DNA of 14,667 bases from NCBI GenBank assembly GCA_023396255.1, contig JAEWWU010000001.1:1-14667 (forward strand), in the 5' to 3' direction. Shown here in pieces: positions 7,654 to 14,667 of the stretch. The stretch's first letter is position 1. The number at the start of each line of letters is the position of its first letter. A program made the translations under genes and the position numbers. Origin of the DNA: Bacteroidota bacterium. GTDB lineage: Bacteria; Bacteroidota; Bacteroidia; Bacteroidales; Porphyromonadaceae. The notes under the pieces are model-generated. The model saw only the letters and a list, made by a program, of their open reading frames with translations. It had not been told where the DNA came from and made no database searches.

Positions 7654-8514
7654 GTGACACAAAAAGGACACGTTAGAAAACCGGAATGGCTCAAAATCAA
7701 GTTGGGCAATAATGTTACCTATGGAGGTACCAAACAGATTCTACACAACAATTGTATGCACACGATCTGCACCAGCGGGAAATGTCCCAACCAAGGAGAA
7801 TGCTGGAGCAGAGGCACTGCAACATTTATGATCGGAGGGGATATTTGTACTCGCAGCTGCAAGTTCTGTAATACAAATACAGGAAGGCCTTTGCCCTTGA
7901 ACCCCCAAGAGCCACAGTTAGTCGCCTCGAGCGTATTGGAGTTGGGGTTGAAGCACGCTGTGGTAACCAGTGTAGATAGGGATGACCTGCCGGATTACGG
8001 CTGTGCACATTGGGTGGCAACCATAAAGGCAATCAAAGCTCTAAACTCAAATACAACTTGCGAAGTTCTTATTCCGGATTTTAAGGGAGACCTCAACTTG
8101 GTACAGCAGATCATAGATGCCCGTCCCGAGGTAATCTCTCACAATTTGGAAACTGTACGCCGTCTCACTCCCTCTGTACGAAGCGTTGCCACCTACGATG
8201 GAAGTCTGTCTGTTCTCAAGAAAATCGCAGAGAGTGGTATTCCTGCCAAAACAGGTATTATGCTGGGGCTGGGAGAAACAGAAGAAGAAATCTTGCAAAC
8301 AATGGATGATGCACGTCGGGTTGGTGTTTCTATTCTTACAATCGGACAATACCTCCGACCTGCTAGAAAAAACATCCCAGTAGAAGCATACATCACTCCC
8401 GAAAAGTTTGCCGAGTATGGTCGTATTGGATTGGAAAAAGGGTTTACGCACGTGGAGAGTGCTCCATTAGTTCGTTCTTCGTATCACGCAGAGAAACACA
8501 TTAGAAAGGACTAA
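7654..8514 (+). CDS. lipA: Lipoyl synthase
   Basis: 286 residues. A radical-SAM enzyme that inserts two sulfurs into octanoyl chains on carrier domains to make lipoyl cofactor, in the cytoplasm. The radical-SAM cluster motif CxxxCxxC is C65, C69, C72 (CTRSCKFC). The auxiliary cluster that donates sulfur uses C39, C44, C50 (CTSGKCPNQGEC), and the C-terminal RSSYHAEK provides the conserved serine ligand. The open frame extends upstream into the peptidase gene, but the LipA similarity begins at VRKPEWLK, so I chose GTG 7654, 11 bases after the peptidase stop; no suitable ATG is near. No lipB is visible in the window, so octanoylation must be encoded elsewhere. Confidence 0.94.
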   Translation: MTQKGHVRKPEWLKIKLGNNVTYGGTKQILHNNCMHTICTSGKCPNQGECWSRGTATFMIGGDICTRSCKFCNTNTGRPLPLNPQEPQLVASSVLELGLKHAVVTSVDRDDLPDYGCAHWVATIKAIKALNSNTTCEVLIPDFKGDLNLVQQIIDARPEVISHNLETVRRLTPSVRSVATYDGSLSVLKKIAESGIPAKTGIMLGLGETEEEILQTMDDARRVGVSILTIGQYLRPARKNIPVEAYITPEKFAEYGRIGLEKGFTHVESAPLVRSSYHAEKHIRKD

Positions 8515-8542
8515 GAGGAAAAACCTCATCACTCAACCATCT

Positions 8543-9319
8543 ATGCTATACCTCCTAATAGATCAGGGAAATACTCGGGTTAAATACTCTCTCAGTAGGA
8601 ATGAGGAATGGGTTGCATTGCATAATGCTCAAACTTGTACAGAAACGATAGTCAGTAGATTCTTGGAAAAAAACAGACATCCCAACGAAGAATTGGCAAT
8701 TATCTACTCCTCTGTAGGAAAACCTCACCCCGAAACCATCGCCTATCTCCAACACATCTCTCAATACTACGTTTTCCTGGATGATCAGACCCCCCTCCCT
8801 CTCCGCAAGGTAGACTATAACAGAGAAAAAATTGGAGCAGACCGCATCGCTGTTGTTGTGGGTGCCTCCACCCTTTTGAAACAAAAGAATAGAAGCAAGG
8901 CTTTGGTTATTGATGTGGGCACAGCCATAACATACGACTATATAGACGAAGTGGATTGCTATTTGGGAGGGAATATAGCCCCGGGACCACGCATTAGGTT
9001 CGAAGCTCTCAATAGCCTAACAGCTCGATTGCCATTAGTTCACTTTCAAGAAAGAGAAGATATACCGGAGTATGGGCACGATACAGAAGAGGCCATTCTT
9101 TGTGGAGTGTTGAATGGAATTACTTATGAACTGGAAGGCTGCATTGCCCAGTATAAACAAAACAACCGTCGAGCCAAGGTCTTTTTGGCAGGGGGACACG
9201 CCACTTTTTTTGCCAACCGAATAAAAAATAAGATATTTGTCAAGCCGAACCTACAAATGTTGGGTTTGAGAAAAATATTGGAGTATAACATACAGATTTA
9301 CCACAATGAACAAGTTTAG
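8543..9319 (+). CDS. coaX: Type III pantothenate kinase
   Basis: 258 residues. It phosphorylates pantothenate in the first step of coenzyme A synthesis. It belongs to the ASKHA superfamily and not to the CoaA/PanK-II types. Motifs in order: nucleotide-binding LLIDQGNTRVKY with D7, GADR (98-101) around the catalytic region, VIDVGTAITYD with D124, and the pantothenate-site segment GGNIAPGPRIRFEAL. Length is typical. It starts 28 bases after lipA and its last 14 bases overlap the start of the outer-membrane protein gene, which suggests translational coupling. A small GAGG-AAAAA-CCTC hairpin (8515-8527) lies in the gap before it. Confidence 0.93.
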   Translation: MLYLLIDQGNTRVKYSLSRNEEWVALHNAQTCTETIVSRFLEKNRHPNEELAIIYSSVGKPHPETIAYLQHISQYYVFLDDQTPLPLRKVDYNREKIGADRIAVVVGASTLLKQKNRSKALVIDVGTAITYDYIDEVDCYLGGNIAPGPRIRFEALNSLTARLPLVHFQEREDIPEYGHDTEEAILCGVLNGITYELEGCIAQYKQNNRRAKVFLAGGHATFFANRIKNKIFVKPNLQMLGLRKILEYNIQIYHNEQV

Positions 9320-10598
9320 GTTAGTATCCCTGCAAATTCTGCTTTCCATATGTTGCCTTTGCTCTGTGATGGCACAAAACAACAATTCACAATCCCCCTA
9401 TACGCGTTTCGGGTTCGGTGAAGTGCATAGAAAAGCGACCAATGCACTCAAAGGGATGGGAGGCATTTCTTTAGGGATAAGGGATGCTTCGCTAATCAAC
9501 CCTTCAAACCCGGCATCTTATACTGCGGTAGATTCTATGACATTCATCTTTGACTTGGGATTATCGGCCTCTTGGTCGCAACTCAAGGAGGGAGAGAATA
9601 GCTCCTCGGCTCTGCTCGGAAACGTCAATTATGCAACACTGCTTTTTCCTGTAAACAAATACTTGTCTTTCAGTGCAGGACTGCTACCCTACTCGTCTGT
9701 AGGGTATGACTACCAAATCAAGCAACGGGTAGAGAATGTTTCCGGAGAGGAATTTGTTCGTGCGTACAATGGCTCTGGAAATATCAATGAGGTTTATATG
9801 GGTGTGTCCGTACAACCTTTGAGCTGTTGGTCTTTGGGGGTGAATGGATCCTTCCTCTTTGGCTCTCTTAAATATGATCGATACGCTGTATCAGCCCAAG
9901 GTTCGAGCTATACACCTCATTTTATGGAGTCGCTTAAACTTAAAGGTTGGGGAGTTACAGCAGGAACTCAAGTGCAAATACCCATAGGAAAAGAAGATTT
10001 GCTCACCCTTGGGTTTACCTATACCCCCCGTATTCCCATACGCTCAACCAACATAGAACGAATCACCCACGAAAAAAATGGTGGAGGTGTCATTTCCACC
10101 ATCAAGTCCGATACCATTTCTTCGCATTCCACCTACGCCCGCCCGGAAAGTTTTGGAATGGGTATAAGCTATGCAGCCGGAGAGCGGGTACTGGTAGGAG
10201 CAGATTTCACCTACAACAAGTGGCAACACTCTTTTGCCGAAACCATAACCGATTTTAGGGGAAGGGGTCAGTGGCAAGCAGCTTTGGGAACAAGTTATAC
10301 TCCTAATGCTCGTTCCGGACAGTATGCCAACCAAATTCAATATCGTTTGGGGCTAACCGGAGAAAGCTCTTACGTCAACATCCGCAACCAGGCAGGCAAC
10401 TATGACCCATACTACAAAGCAGGAATAACCTTAGGATTTGGATTTCCTCTAGTGGACAAACGATCTTATATAGATCTGTCTTTGGGTTACAGCCGCGTGA
10501 TTCCTACCGGGCAAATCCGACTCAATAGTGGAACATTAGACTTATCCATATCACTTAGATTCAACGAAGCGTGGTTCAAGAAGATTCGTATCAACTAA
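9306..10598 (+). CDS. Outer-membrane beta-barrel protein (OmpP1/FadL-like)
   Basis: 430 residues. The signal peptide MNKFRLVSLQILLSICC ends near VMA-QNN (cleavage after A23). The mature N-terminus has SPYTRFGFGE, a G-M-G-G-I-S-L-G segment and INPSNPASYTAVDS, a pattern I recognise from Bacteroidota barrel proteins annotated near FadL/OmpP1. The rest is alternating short beta strands with many aromatic and glycine residues, as in a barrel of about 12-14 strands. The C-terminal segment ISLRFNEAWFKKIRIN does not end in an aromatic residue. Substrate and function are unknown; fatty-acid transport is only a family-level guess. It overlaps coaX by 14 bases, and the same coaX / barrel / TPR / lptC order is, as I recall, conserved in Bacteroides. 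Confidence 0.8.
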   Translation: MNKFRLVSLQILLSICCLCSVMAQNNNSQSPYTRFGFGEVHRKATNALKGMGGISLGIRDASLINPSNPASYTAVDSMTFIFDLGLSASWSQLKEGENSSSALLGNVNYATLLFPVNKYLSFSAGLLPYSSVGYDYQIKQRVENVSGEEFVRAYNGSGNINEVYMGVSVQPLSCWSLGVNGSFLFGSLKYDRYAVSAQGSSYTPHFMESLKLKGWGVTAGTQVQIPIGKEDLLTLGFTYTPRIPIRSTNIERITHEKNGGGVISTIKSDTISSHSTYARPESFGMGISYAAGERVLVGADFTYNKWQHSFAETITDFRGRGQWQAALGTSYTPNARSGQYANQIQYRLGLTGESSYVNIRNQAGNYDPYYKAGITLGFGFPLVDKRSYIDLSLGYSRVIPTGQIRLNSGTLDLSISLRFNEAWFKKIRIN

Positions 10599-10700
10599 AC
10601 CCTGCTTCCATACTAAAAAAGCCATTTACACGTTTTATTGTAGGAAGTGGGATAACAAGCAGAAACAAAAACACAATTTGAAATATTTTGACACAACATT

Positions 10701-12080
10701 ATGAATAGCAAAAGATTCTTTTTAGCTGCAATTCTATTATGGATTGGCTCCTTTTCTTTCACAAATGCCCAAACGGGCAAAGAGAGTGGCACTCCTTTTG
10801 GACAAGGAGAAGATAGTCTCAAATGCCGTCAAAACATCAGTCTTTTTACCTCTTATGCAAAAGGTAAGAACTACAATGATGCTTACGAATTTTGGAAGCA
10901 GGCTTTGGACGAATGCCCGGCCTCCAGCAAGAACATTTACTTCTACGGAGCACAAATTTTGAACTGGAAGATTCAACAAGAACAAGATCCTGCCAAGAAA
11001 CAAGAGTGGATTGAACAGTTACTCAATTTGTATGATCTACGGGCTCAATACTTTGGGAATGATGCCAAGAATGGCAAGGATTGGATTATGGCAGCTAAAG
11101 TTGCGGACTATCTTCGCCTAAAAGGAAATGACGTAGACTACGGTAAAATTTACGATTGGGTTAAGCCTGTGGTAGAAGAAAAAGGAAAAGAGGCAGACCC
11201 CCAAGCAGTGTATTTCTTTGTCTTTTCTTCTCTAAACAAGGCCATCGGCAATGAAGCTTGGCACGAACAATATGTAAACGACTATATGGCAGGTAATGCT
11301 ATCCTGGAAAGCAGCGTGGACAAGTTCAGCGCAGCTCCGGAGGACAGTCTCAAACTCAATAATGTATTAGCTTTCAAGGGACAACTTGACGAGCTTTTTG
11401 CTCAAAGCGGTTTGGCAGATTGCAAAATGCTCACCCAGATATATGGAGCACGCCTGGAAGAAAACAAATCAAACTCCGAGTTCCTCCAAGCTATGTTGGA
11501 TATGTTCCGTTATGCTGGGTGCGATCAAGATCCTATGTACTTCGTTGCCAGTAAGTATATGTATGCCATAAAGCCGACTGCTGCTGCTGCCCTTGGGCTC
11601 GCCAAAGAGGCTATGGACAACCATAAGAATGCCGAAGCAACCAAATACCTAACCGATGCTATTGGTCTTACAAGCGACAAACGTCTCAAGGCATATTGCT
11701 ACTATTCATTGGCTGTTATTTCTATGAATGCACGAAACTATAGCCAGGCCAGGAGCTACTGTAACAACGCTCTGACAGAAAATCCCAATATGGGTACCCC
11801 ACTAATTCTTATTGCTCAAATGTACGCAGCTACCGCCGGCAGTATCTACCCGGACGATGCAGTGAAGCAACGCAGTGTTTATTACCTTGCCATTGACAAA
11901 TTGGAGCGTGCTAGAAGCATAGACAAAGACCCCAAAGTACAAGCTGAAGCCGGTCGTCTGATTGCAACCTATCGCAAATATTTACCCTCCTCTCAAGACG
12001 TCTTCTTCCACCCCGAAGTGAAACAGGGTTCTTCTTTCTTCGTTGGAGGATGGATCGGAGAATCTACACACATTCGCTAA
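10701..12080 (+). CDS. Secreted TPR-repeat protein, function unknown
   Basis: 459 residues. A signal peptide (MNSKRFFLAAILLWIG, cleavage near TNA-Q, residues 21-24) sends it to the periplasm or surface. The mature chain is almost all helical, with TPR-like pairs: one near the N-terminus (YAKGKNYNDAYEFWKQALDECP) and a better pair near residues 300-370 (AKEAMDNHKNAEATKYLTDA, then YSLAVISMNARNYSQARSY with ALTENPNMGTPLILIAQMY). TPRs generally bind other proteins, so a scaffold or envelope-assembly role is plausible but not shown. Next to it are an outer-membrane barrel gene and lptC. A 102-base gap precedes it, with a weak bulged hairpin (10605-10647) and no clear promoter. Confidence 0.75.
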   Translation: MNSKRFFLAAILLWIGSFSFTNAQTGKESGTPFGQGEDSLKCRQNISLFTSYAKGKNYNDAYEFWKQALDECPASSKNIYFYGAQILNWKIQQEQDPAKKQEWIEQLLNLYDLRAQYFGNDAKNGKDWIMAAKVADYLRLKGNDVDYGKIYDWVKPVVEEKGKEADPQAVYFFVFSSLNKAIGNEAWHEQYVNDYMAGNAILESSVDKFSAAPEDSLKLNNVLAFKGQLDELFAQSGLADCKMLTQIYGARLEENKSNSEFLQAMLDMFRYAGCDQDPMYFVASKYMYAIKPTAAAALGLAKEAMDNHKNAEATKYLTDAIGLTSDKRLKAYCYYSLAVISMNARNYSQARSYCNNALTENPNMGTPLILIAQMYAATAGSIYPDDAVKQRSVYYLAIDKLERARSIDKDPKVQAEAGRLIATYRKYLPSSQDVFFHPEVKQGSSFFVGGWIGESTHIR

Positions 12081-12171
12081 TCTAAAAAACAGAAAAAGCA
12101 CAGAGTAGTATTTTTCTTCAGCTGCCTATCCATCGCTTATCTGATTATTTCGCAGAAAAAGATTAACTACT

Positions 12172-12792
12172 ATGCTTTATTCCTTATACAAAAGCACAAT
12201 CGGACGACTATCATCTCCGATTGTGCTTTGTTTTTTACTTCCTCTTTTTATTTGGGGATGTAAGAAAGAAAAAACTGAGATCGTTGCCTACAACACCTCG
12301 GTGGATTCTCTTTATTCTTTAGTGACCTACGACGTCAATGCTCTTGTTTCGGACTCGGGGCTCACCCAATACCGGCTTTTGGCACAAGAGTGGTATATCT
12401 ACGATCGAGTTGCCGAACCTTATTGGGTTTTTCCCAAAGGTTTTGTGTTGGAGAACTTCGGTGCCGACAAATCCATACAAGCTCGAATTCAGGCAGACTC
12501 TGCCATCTATAACCAGAACCGACAAATTTGGGAACTCTTTGGACAGGTTAGCGTAGTGAATCAAAAAGGAGAGAAATTTTTTGCTCCTTCTCTCAAATGG
12601 GACAGAAGCGTTGGAGGTTTTTCCTGCCCCGATACCATTCTAATCATTACTCCAATACGCACTTTACACGGAAGCAATTTCTTTGCCAATGAACGGTTTA
12701 CTCAATACTCTTTCCACCACAACCGAGGCAAGGCGATTGTAACCGAAGAAGAGAATGTATCTAATGAAAATTCCCCTCCTCTAACTCGGTAA
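12172..12792 (+). CDS. lptC: LptC-like LPS export lipoprotein
   Basis: 206 residues. LptC links the inner-membrane LptBFG transporter to the periplasmic LptA bridge that carries LPS to the outer membrane. The N-terminus has a positively charged part (K7, R12), a hydrophobic run IVLCFLLPLF and a lipobox ending at C30 (FIWGC), so this version appears to be a lipoprotein. The mature region fits the LptC family: ADSAIYNQNRQIWELFGQVSV, then QKGEKFFAPSLKWD and a G-S-N-F-F-A-N-E-R-F-T-Q-Y segment, typical of stacked beta strands. ATG 12172 is preferred because later starts would remove the charged residues. A perfect terminator-shaped hairpin spans codons 7-20. It is the last gene of the plus-strand run. 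Confidence 0.85.
   Translation: MLYSLYKSTIGRLSSPIVLCFLLPLFIWGCKKEKTEIVAYNTSVDSLYSLVTYDVNALVSDSGLTQYRLLAQEWYIYDRVAEPYWVFPKGFVLENFGADKSIQARIQADSAIYNQNRQIWELFGQVSVVNQKGEKFFAPSLKWDRSVGGFSCPDTILIITPIRTLHGSNFFANERFTQYSFHHNRGKAIVTEEENVSNENSPPLTR
12191..12236 (+). terminator. Perfect 14-bp hairpin plus T-run inside lptC
   Basis: AAAGCACAATCGGA (12191-12204) is exactly complementary to TCCGATTGTGCTTT (12216-12229), with an 11-base loop. A G and then TTTTTT (12231-12236) follow. This is the shape of an intrinsic terminator, yet it lies in the lptC signal-peptide codons. An upstream AAAGCACA (12095-12102) could pair with TGTGCTTT (12222-12229) as a competing fold. Confidence 0.6.
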
Positions 12793-13220
12793 GTGAGTAA
12801 GTGAGACAGACAAGGCTTCACTAGAGCGAATCAAAGGGAACAGAGACCTCCCCTCACAGGATTGACATCCTAAAAGAGACTCTACAAATAACGAATCAAT
12901 ACACGTTGCAAGGGGGTGCAAAAAATCCCTGCTATACCGAGCAAAGACTTCACACGATAAGATACACACAAAAAATATAGGCGAAAGCCTTACTAACTAT
13001 AAAGCCCTTCTGATCATCACTTTCCTAAATCTCAAGATTCTCTTAAGATTTCAAACAACTTACTATGCCATCTGCGCGGGTAAGGCTGTACATCTACAAA
13101 CTCTTCCGAAGACTTGAAAGTGCAGATTCCCCCCACACTCTCTCCTACCCTCTCTTGAACCATTTCTTGATAGCCATAAGTAAGGCTTGCCCTTATGAAT
13201 CTGTGTTCTTAGTCTCTCCT
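12793..13220. other. 428-bp gap between convergent lptC and NlpC/P60 gene
   Basis: No gene is supported. An open frame at 13065-13259 on the plus strand has no recognisable motif, and a minus frame at 12781-12969 overlaps the lptC end. Small structures are present: the tandem octamer TAAGTGAG twice (12790-12805, starting with the lptC stop codon), a 4-bp AGGC-GAAA-GCCT hairpin (12979-12990) and the hairpin at 13027-13051. No tRNA fold was found. Confidence 0.5.
13027..13051. terminator. Short hairpin between convergent genes, weak terminator candidate
   Basis: AAATCTCAAGA (13027-13037) pairs with TCTTAAGATTT (13041-13051) at 10 of 11 positions around a 3-base loop. It lies between two converging genes, where a two-way terminator is expected. 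No T-run follows on either strand, so the call is weak. Confidence 0.25.
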
Positions 13221-13820
13221 TTACTGGAAAGAGAGGGAGGAAGTTGGCTCTTTGATTAGTTGGGCAACTCGACCGATGCCCACGAAACGACGTTCATAGT
13301 AACTGTTTCCTTTGAGCCGCTCTACTACAATCCCTTTGGCACAAGAACTGTGCATCATAACAATATCATCTTCCTCAACGGCTATGATCATAGCCACGTG
13401 CCCCACCCTTTTGCCTCGAGCATTACGCCCTTTGAAAAATATGAGATCCCCCGGTTGAGCCTCTGCCCTTTTCAAGGGTTGTGTATAACGATGCTGCTCG
13501 GCACTCGAACGGGGAAGTTTGATATCAAAAGAGCCGTAGATGAAACTGACAAAACCGGAACAATCCAAAGGCCAATTACAAGCCCCTCGGTAACGATAAG
13601 GCTTGCCCAAAAGCGTTCTTCCTTGTGCTATGATTTGCTCCACCAAGCCGGTATGCAAAGAGGTTTGTTGCAGTTCTCCCTCCATTGCTGGGGTTAGTGC
13701 TATGCTATCGGTCATTTTTGAGGGATGTGCAACTGCAACCCCTGCACCAGATCTTATGGAACAAGAAGCTGCCAACAAAGACAGTCCCACCAAAATAGAT
13801 ACTCGTTTTTTATTTCCCAT
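13221..13820 (-). CDS. NlpC/P60-family cell-wall hydrolase lipoprotein
   Basis: 199 residues from the chosen ATG at 13820. NlpC/P60 enzymes are cysteine peptidases that cut peptidoglycan stem peptides, usually between D-Glu and the diamino acid. The lipobox LAASC gives lipidated C20, so the protein is membrane-anchored outside the cytoplasm. The catalytic domain (about 60-190) shows C87 in LDCSGFVSF, H141 in VGHVAMII and H157 in MMHSS, the expected triad order, plus QPGDLIFF between them. The frame continues upstream to ATG 13916, but those 32 residues would precede a normal signal peptide, so the shorter form is preferred. A TATCTTTG box lies upstream. It converges on lptC and seems to be transcribed alone. 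Confidence 0.92.
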   Translation of the reverse strand: MGNKKRVSILVGLSLLAASCSIRSGAGVAVAHPSKMTDSIALTPAMEGELQQTSLHTGLVEQIIAQGRTLLGKPYRYRGACNWPLDCSGFVSFIYGSFDIKLPRSSAEQHRYTQPLKRAEAQPGDLIFFKGRNARGKRVGHVAMIIAVEEDDIVMMHSSCAKGIVVERLKGNSYYERRFVGIGRVAQLIKEPTSSLSFQ

Positions 13821-13947
13821 TTGGTCTTTTCTATTTCTAATGCGATTACCCCTCTCGGCAATCGGCCCGAAACTCGACTTCATTTTTCCTGTCTCCGGAT
13901 CGCTTTGCCGCATCATCTCCGAGCAAAATACAAACCCGCCTCTGTGG

Positions 13948-13955
13948 CAAAGATA
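13948..13955 (-). promoter_or_regulatory. Candidate -7 promoter box for the NlpC/P60 gene
   Basis: Read on the minus strand this is TATCTTTG, matching TAnnTTTG, about 128 bases before the chosen start. A TTG (no full TTTG) lies 12 bases upstream, closer than the usual spacing, so only the -7 box is supported. Confidence 0.45.
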
Positions 13956-14214
13956 ACTTAATTAAATCAATTTATCATTTTTCTCTTCCATTGAACCATA
14001 TTCCAACGCTTTTTCGTCTTATTGCCCTTCCCAAGAGAAACTACTCCTTGGTTTTCTCCTCGAAAAAAAGCGCCGGTCCTTCTACTCTCTCCCAAATTAA
14101 GATCCCTTTTGTGAGGTTGTGCTCTCCTTGTTGATTCTTGAAAGAACTCTCCTCTCCATCCATAAGGTTCCCCTTTTCAATAATTCCCTACCAATTGCTT
14201 ATTTGCAACAGGAT
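13956..14214. other. Gap between the NlpC/P60 promoter and the right repeat
   Basis: About 260 bases with no established gene. The only coding candidate is a 40-codon minus-strand frame (14041-14163), listed separately. No tRNA, repeat or strong hairpin was seen. Confidence 0.5.
14041..14163 (-). CDS. Possible 40-residue small protein, unrecognised
   Basis: On the minus strand, ATG 14163 to TAG 14041 encodes 40 residues starting MDGEESSFKNQQGEHN and ending FFEEKTKE. The product is charged and has no membrane segment or signal peptide. A purine-rich AAAAGGGGAA lies just upstream of the ATG. It has the same direction as the NlpC/P60 gene downstream. I recognise no family, and a frame of this length can occur by chance. 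Confidence 0.18.
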   Translation of the reverse strand: MDGEESSFKNQQGEHNLTKGILIWERVEGPALFFEEKTKE

Positions 14215-14445
14215 TTTTTTGCTTACGAACTATCTTATTGAGAAGTAGAGTGTTACCTTTTGAATATAGGTGAATAGGTAACGATTTAGAAATGAGCGGA
14301 GTGCTTTGAGGTACATTGTTTTGAATAGCCAAAGAACGCTCACTTTTACTGCTTGCAAAGGTACATATTTGCGAGTGAAAGTGAGCGCTCTTGCATGATT
14401 TTCTTCTCGAAAAGTTTTGTCGGGACTGAAATACAACGATGAAAG
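14215..14445 (-). repeat. Right copy of the long repeat, inverted relative to the left
   Basis: Its reverse complement matches bases 1-231 at 216 of 231 positions without gaps. The inner edge is an A-run on the minus strand (T-run 14214-14220 on plus), as in the left copy. The inner palindrome is kept at 14332-14392, with arms pairing at 17 of 19 positions. It lies upstream of the NlpC/P60 gene, as the left copy lies upstream of uvrA; each has its A-rich end facing the inner genes. Confidence 0.9.
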
Positions 14446-14667
14446 AGAAAGGGGATTTTCGGTTTTACAGTCGTTGCGAGCGGTTGCGATTGATAAGCTG
14501 TTTCCATTTCTGTTCGCACCAATCGGCAATGGGAAGCCCGTTGATGGTGAGGAGCGGTCGTTTCTTCTCGTCCTTAACTGTAAAGTATCAATAGATCCGC
14601 TACACTTTTTCTTTTCGTAGGCAAATCTTAATCCATATCTTCGTAGCATGAAAGAAGATATACGGAA
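14446..14667 (-). pseudogene. Possible decayed coding remnant beyond the right repeat
   Basis: On the minus strand, 14465-14578 encodes a 37-residue tail that looks protein-like, with VKDEKKRPLLTINGLPIADW followed by C-E-Q-K-W-K-Q-L-I and ending R-S-Q-R-L-stop. Further upstream the same frame has two stops within a few codons of each other (V-stop-R-I-Y-stop), while another frame is open. That pattern would suit a broken gene, perhaps the end of a mobile-element protein. I recognise no family, so it may be chance. The segment may also be part of a longer element that includes the repeat. Confidence 0.2.

Noticed and set aside
10605..10647. Bulged 8-bp hairpin between the barrel and TPR genes as a terminator
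   Set aside because: The loop is 26 bases long and no T-run follows.
13065..13259. 64-residue plus-strand open frame between lptC and the NlpC/P60 gene
   Set aside because: No recognisable motif or start signal, and its end overlaps the convergent NlpC/P60 gene.
13181..13609. The 12-mer TAAGGCTTGCCC occurring near 13181 and again near 13597 within the NlpC/P60 gene
   Set aside because: The match does not extend in either direction, and the minus-strand translation around the first copy lacks the C-S-G and His motifs, so a partial gene duplication is not supported.
13821..13916. Longer N-terminus for the NlpC/P60 protein
   Set aside because: It would put 32 mostly charged residues before a well-formed lipoprotein signal peptide beginning MGNKKR.

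Overview
The window looks like chromosomal DNA from a Bacteroidota bacterium, most likely a Porphyromonas species or close relative. Several things point that way: a serine-type dipeptidyl peptidase IV of the P. gingivalis kind, the order coaX / outer-membrane protein / TPR protein / lptC, signal peptides with Q right after the predicted cleavage site, almost no strong Shine-Dalgarno sequences, and scattered -7-type promoter boxes (TAnnTTTG). The species assignment is inference from remembered family sequences, not from a search.

Layout. Bases 1-231 and 14215-14445 are two copies, in opposite orientation, of a non-coding repeat (216 of 231 positions identical, no gaps). The left copy may continue beyond the window. 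Between them lies a block of mostly housekeeping and envelope genes. After about 420 bp without a gene come uvrA (excision repair, lacking the first zinc module) and a small MerR-type regulator carrying a nine-G tract. Next are murI (D-glutamate for peptidoglycan) and a META-domain lipoprotein. A possible terminator/attenuator follows, then a run of close or overlapping genes: dipeptidyl peptidase IV, lipA, coaX and an outer-membrane beta-barrel protein. A periplasmic TPR protein and lptC come after short gaps. A 428-bp gap without a convincing gene separates lptC from a convergent NlpC/P60 lipoprotein on the minus strand. A further gap leads to the right repeat, followed by about 220 bp holding a possible gene remnant.

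How the genes fit together. murI, the NlpC/P60 hydrolase, the META lipoprotein, the beta-barrel protein and lptC all concern the cell envelope (wall precursor, wall remodelling, outer membrane and LPS export). Dipeptidyl peptidase IV supplies dipeptides to an organism that probably lives on peptides. lipA and coaX supply lipoate and coenzyme A, which 2-oxo-acid and acyl metabolism need.

No defence system, CRISPR array, rRNA, tRNA or complete transposon was found. The most notable non-genic signals are the long inverted repeat pair, a perfect 14-bp terminator-shaped hairpin inside the signal-peptide codons of lptC, and the G9 tract in the merR-like gene.
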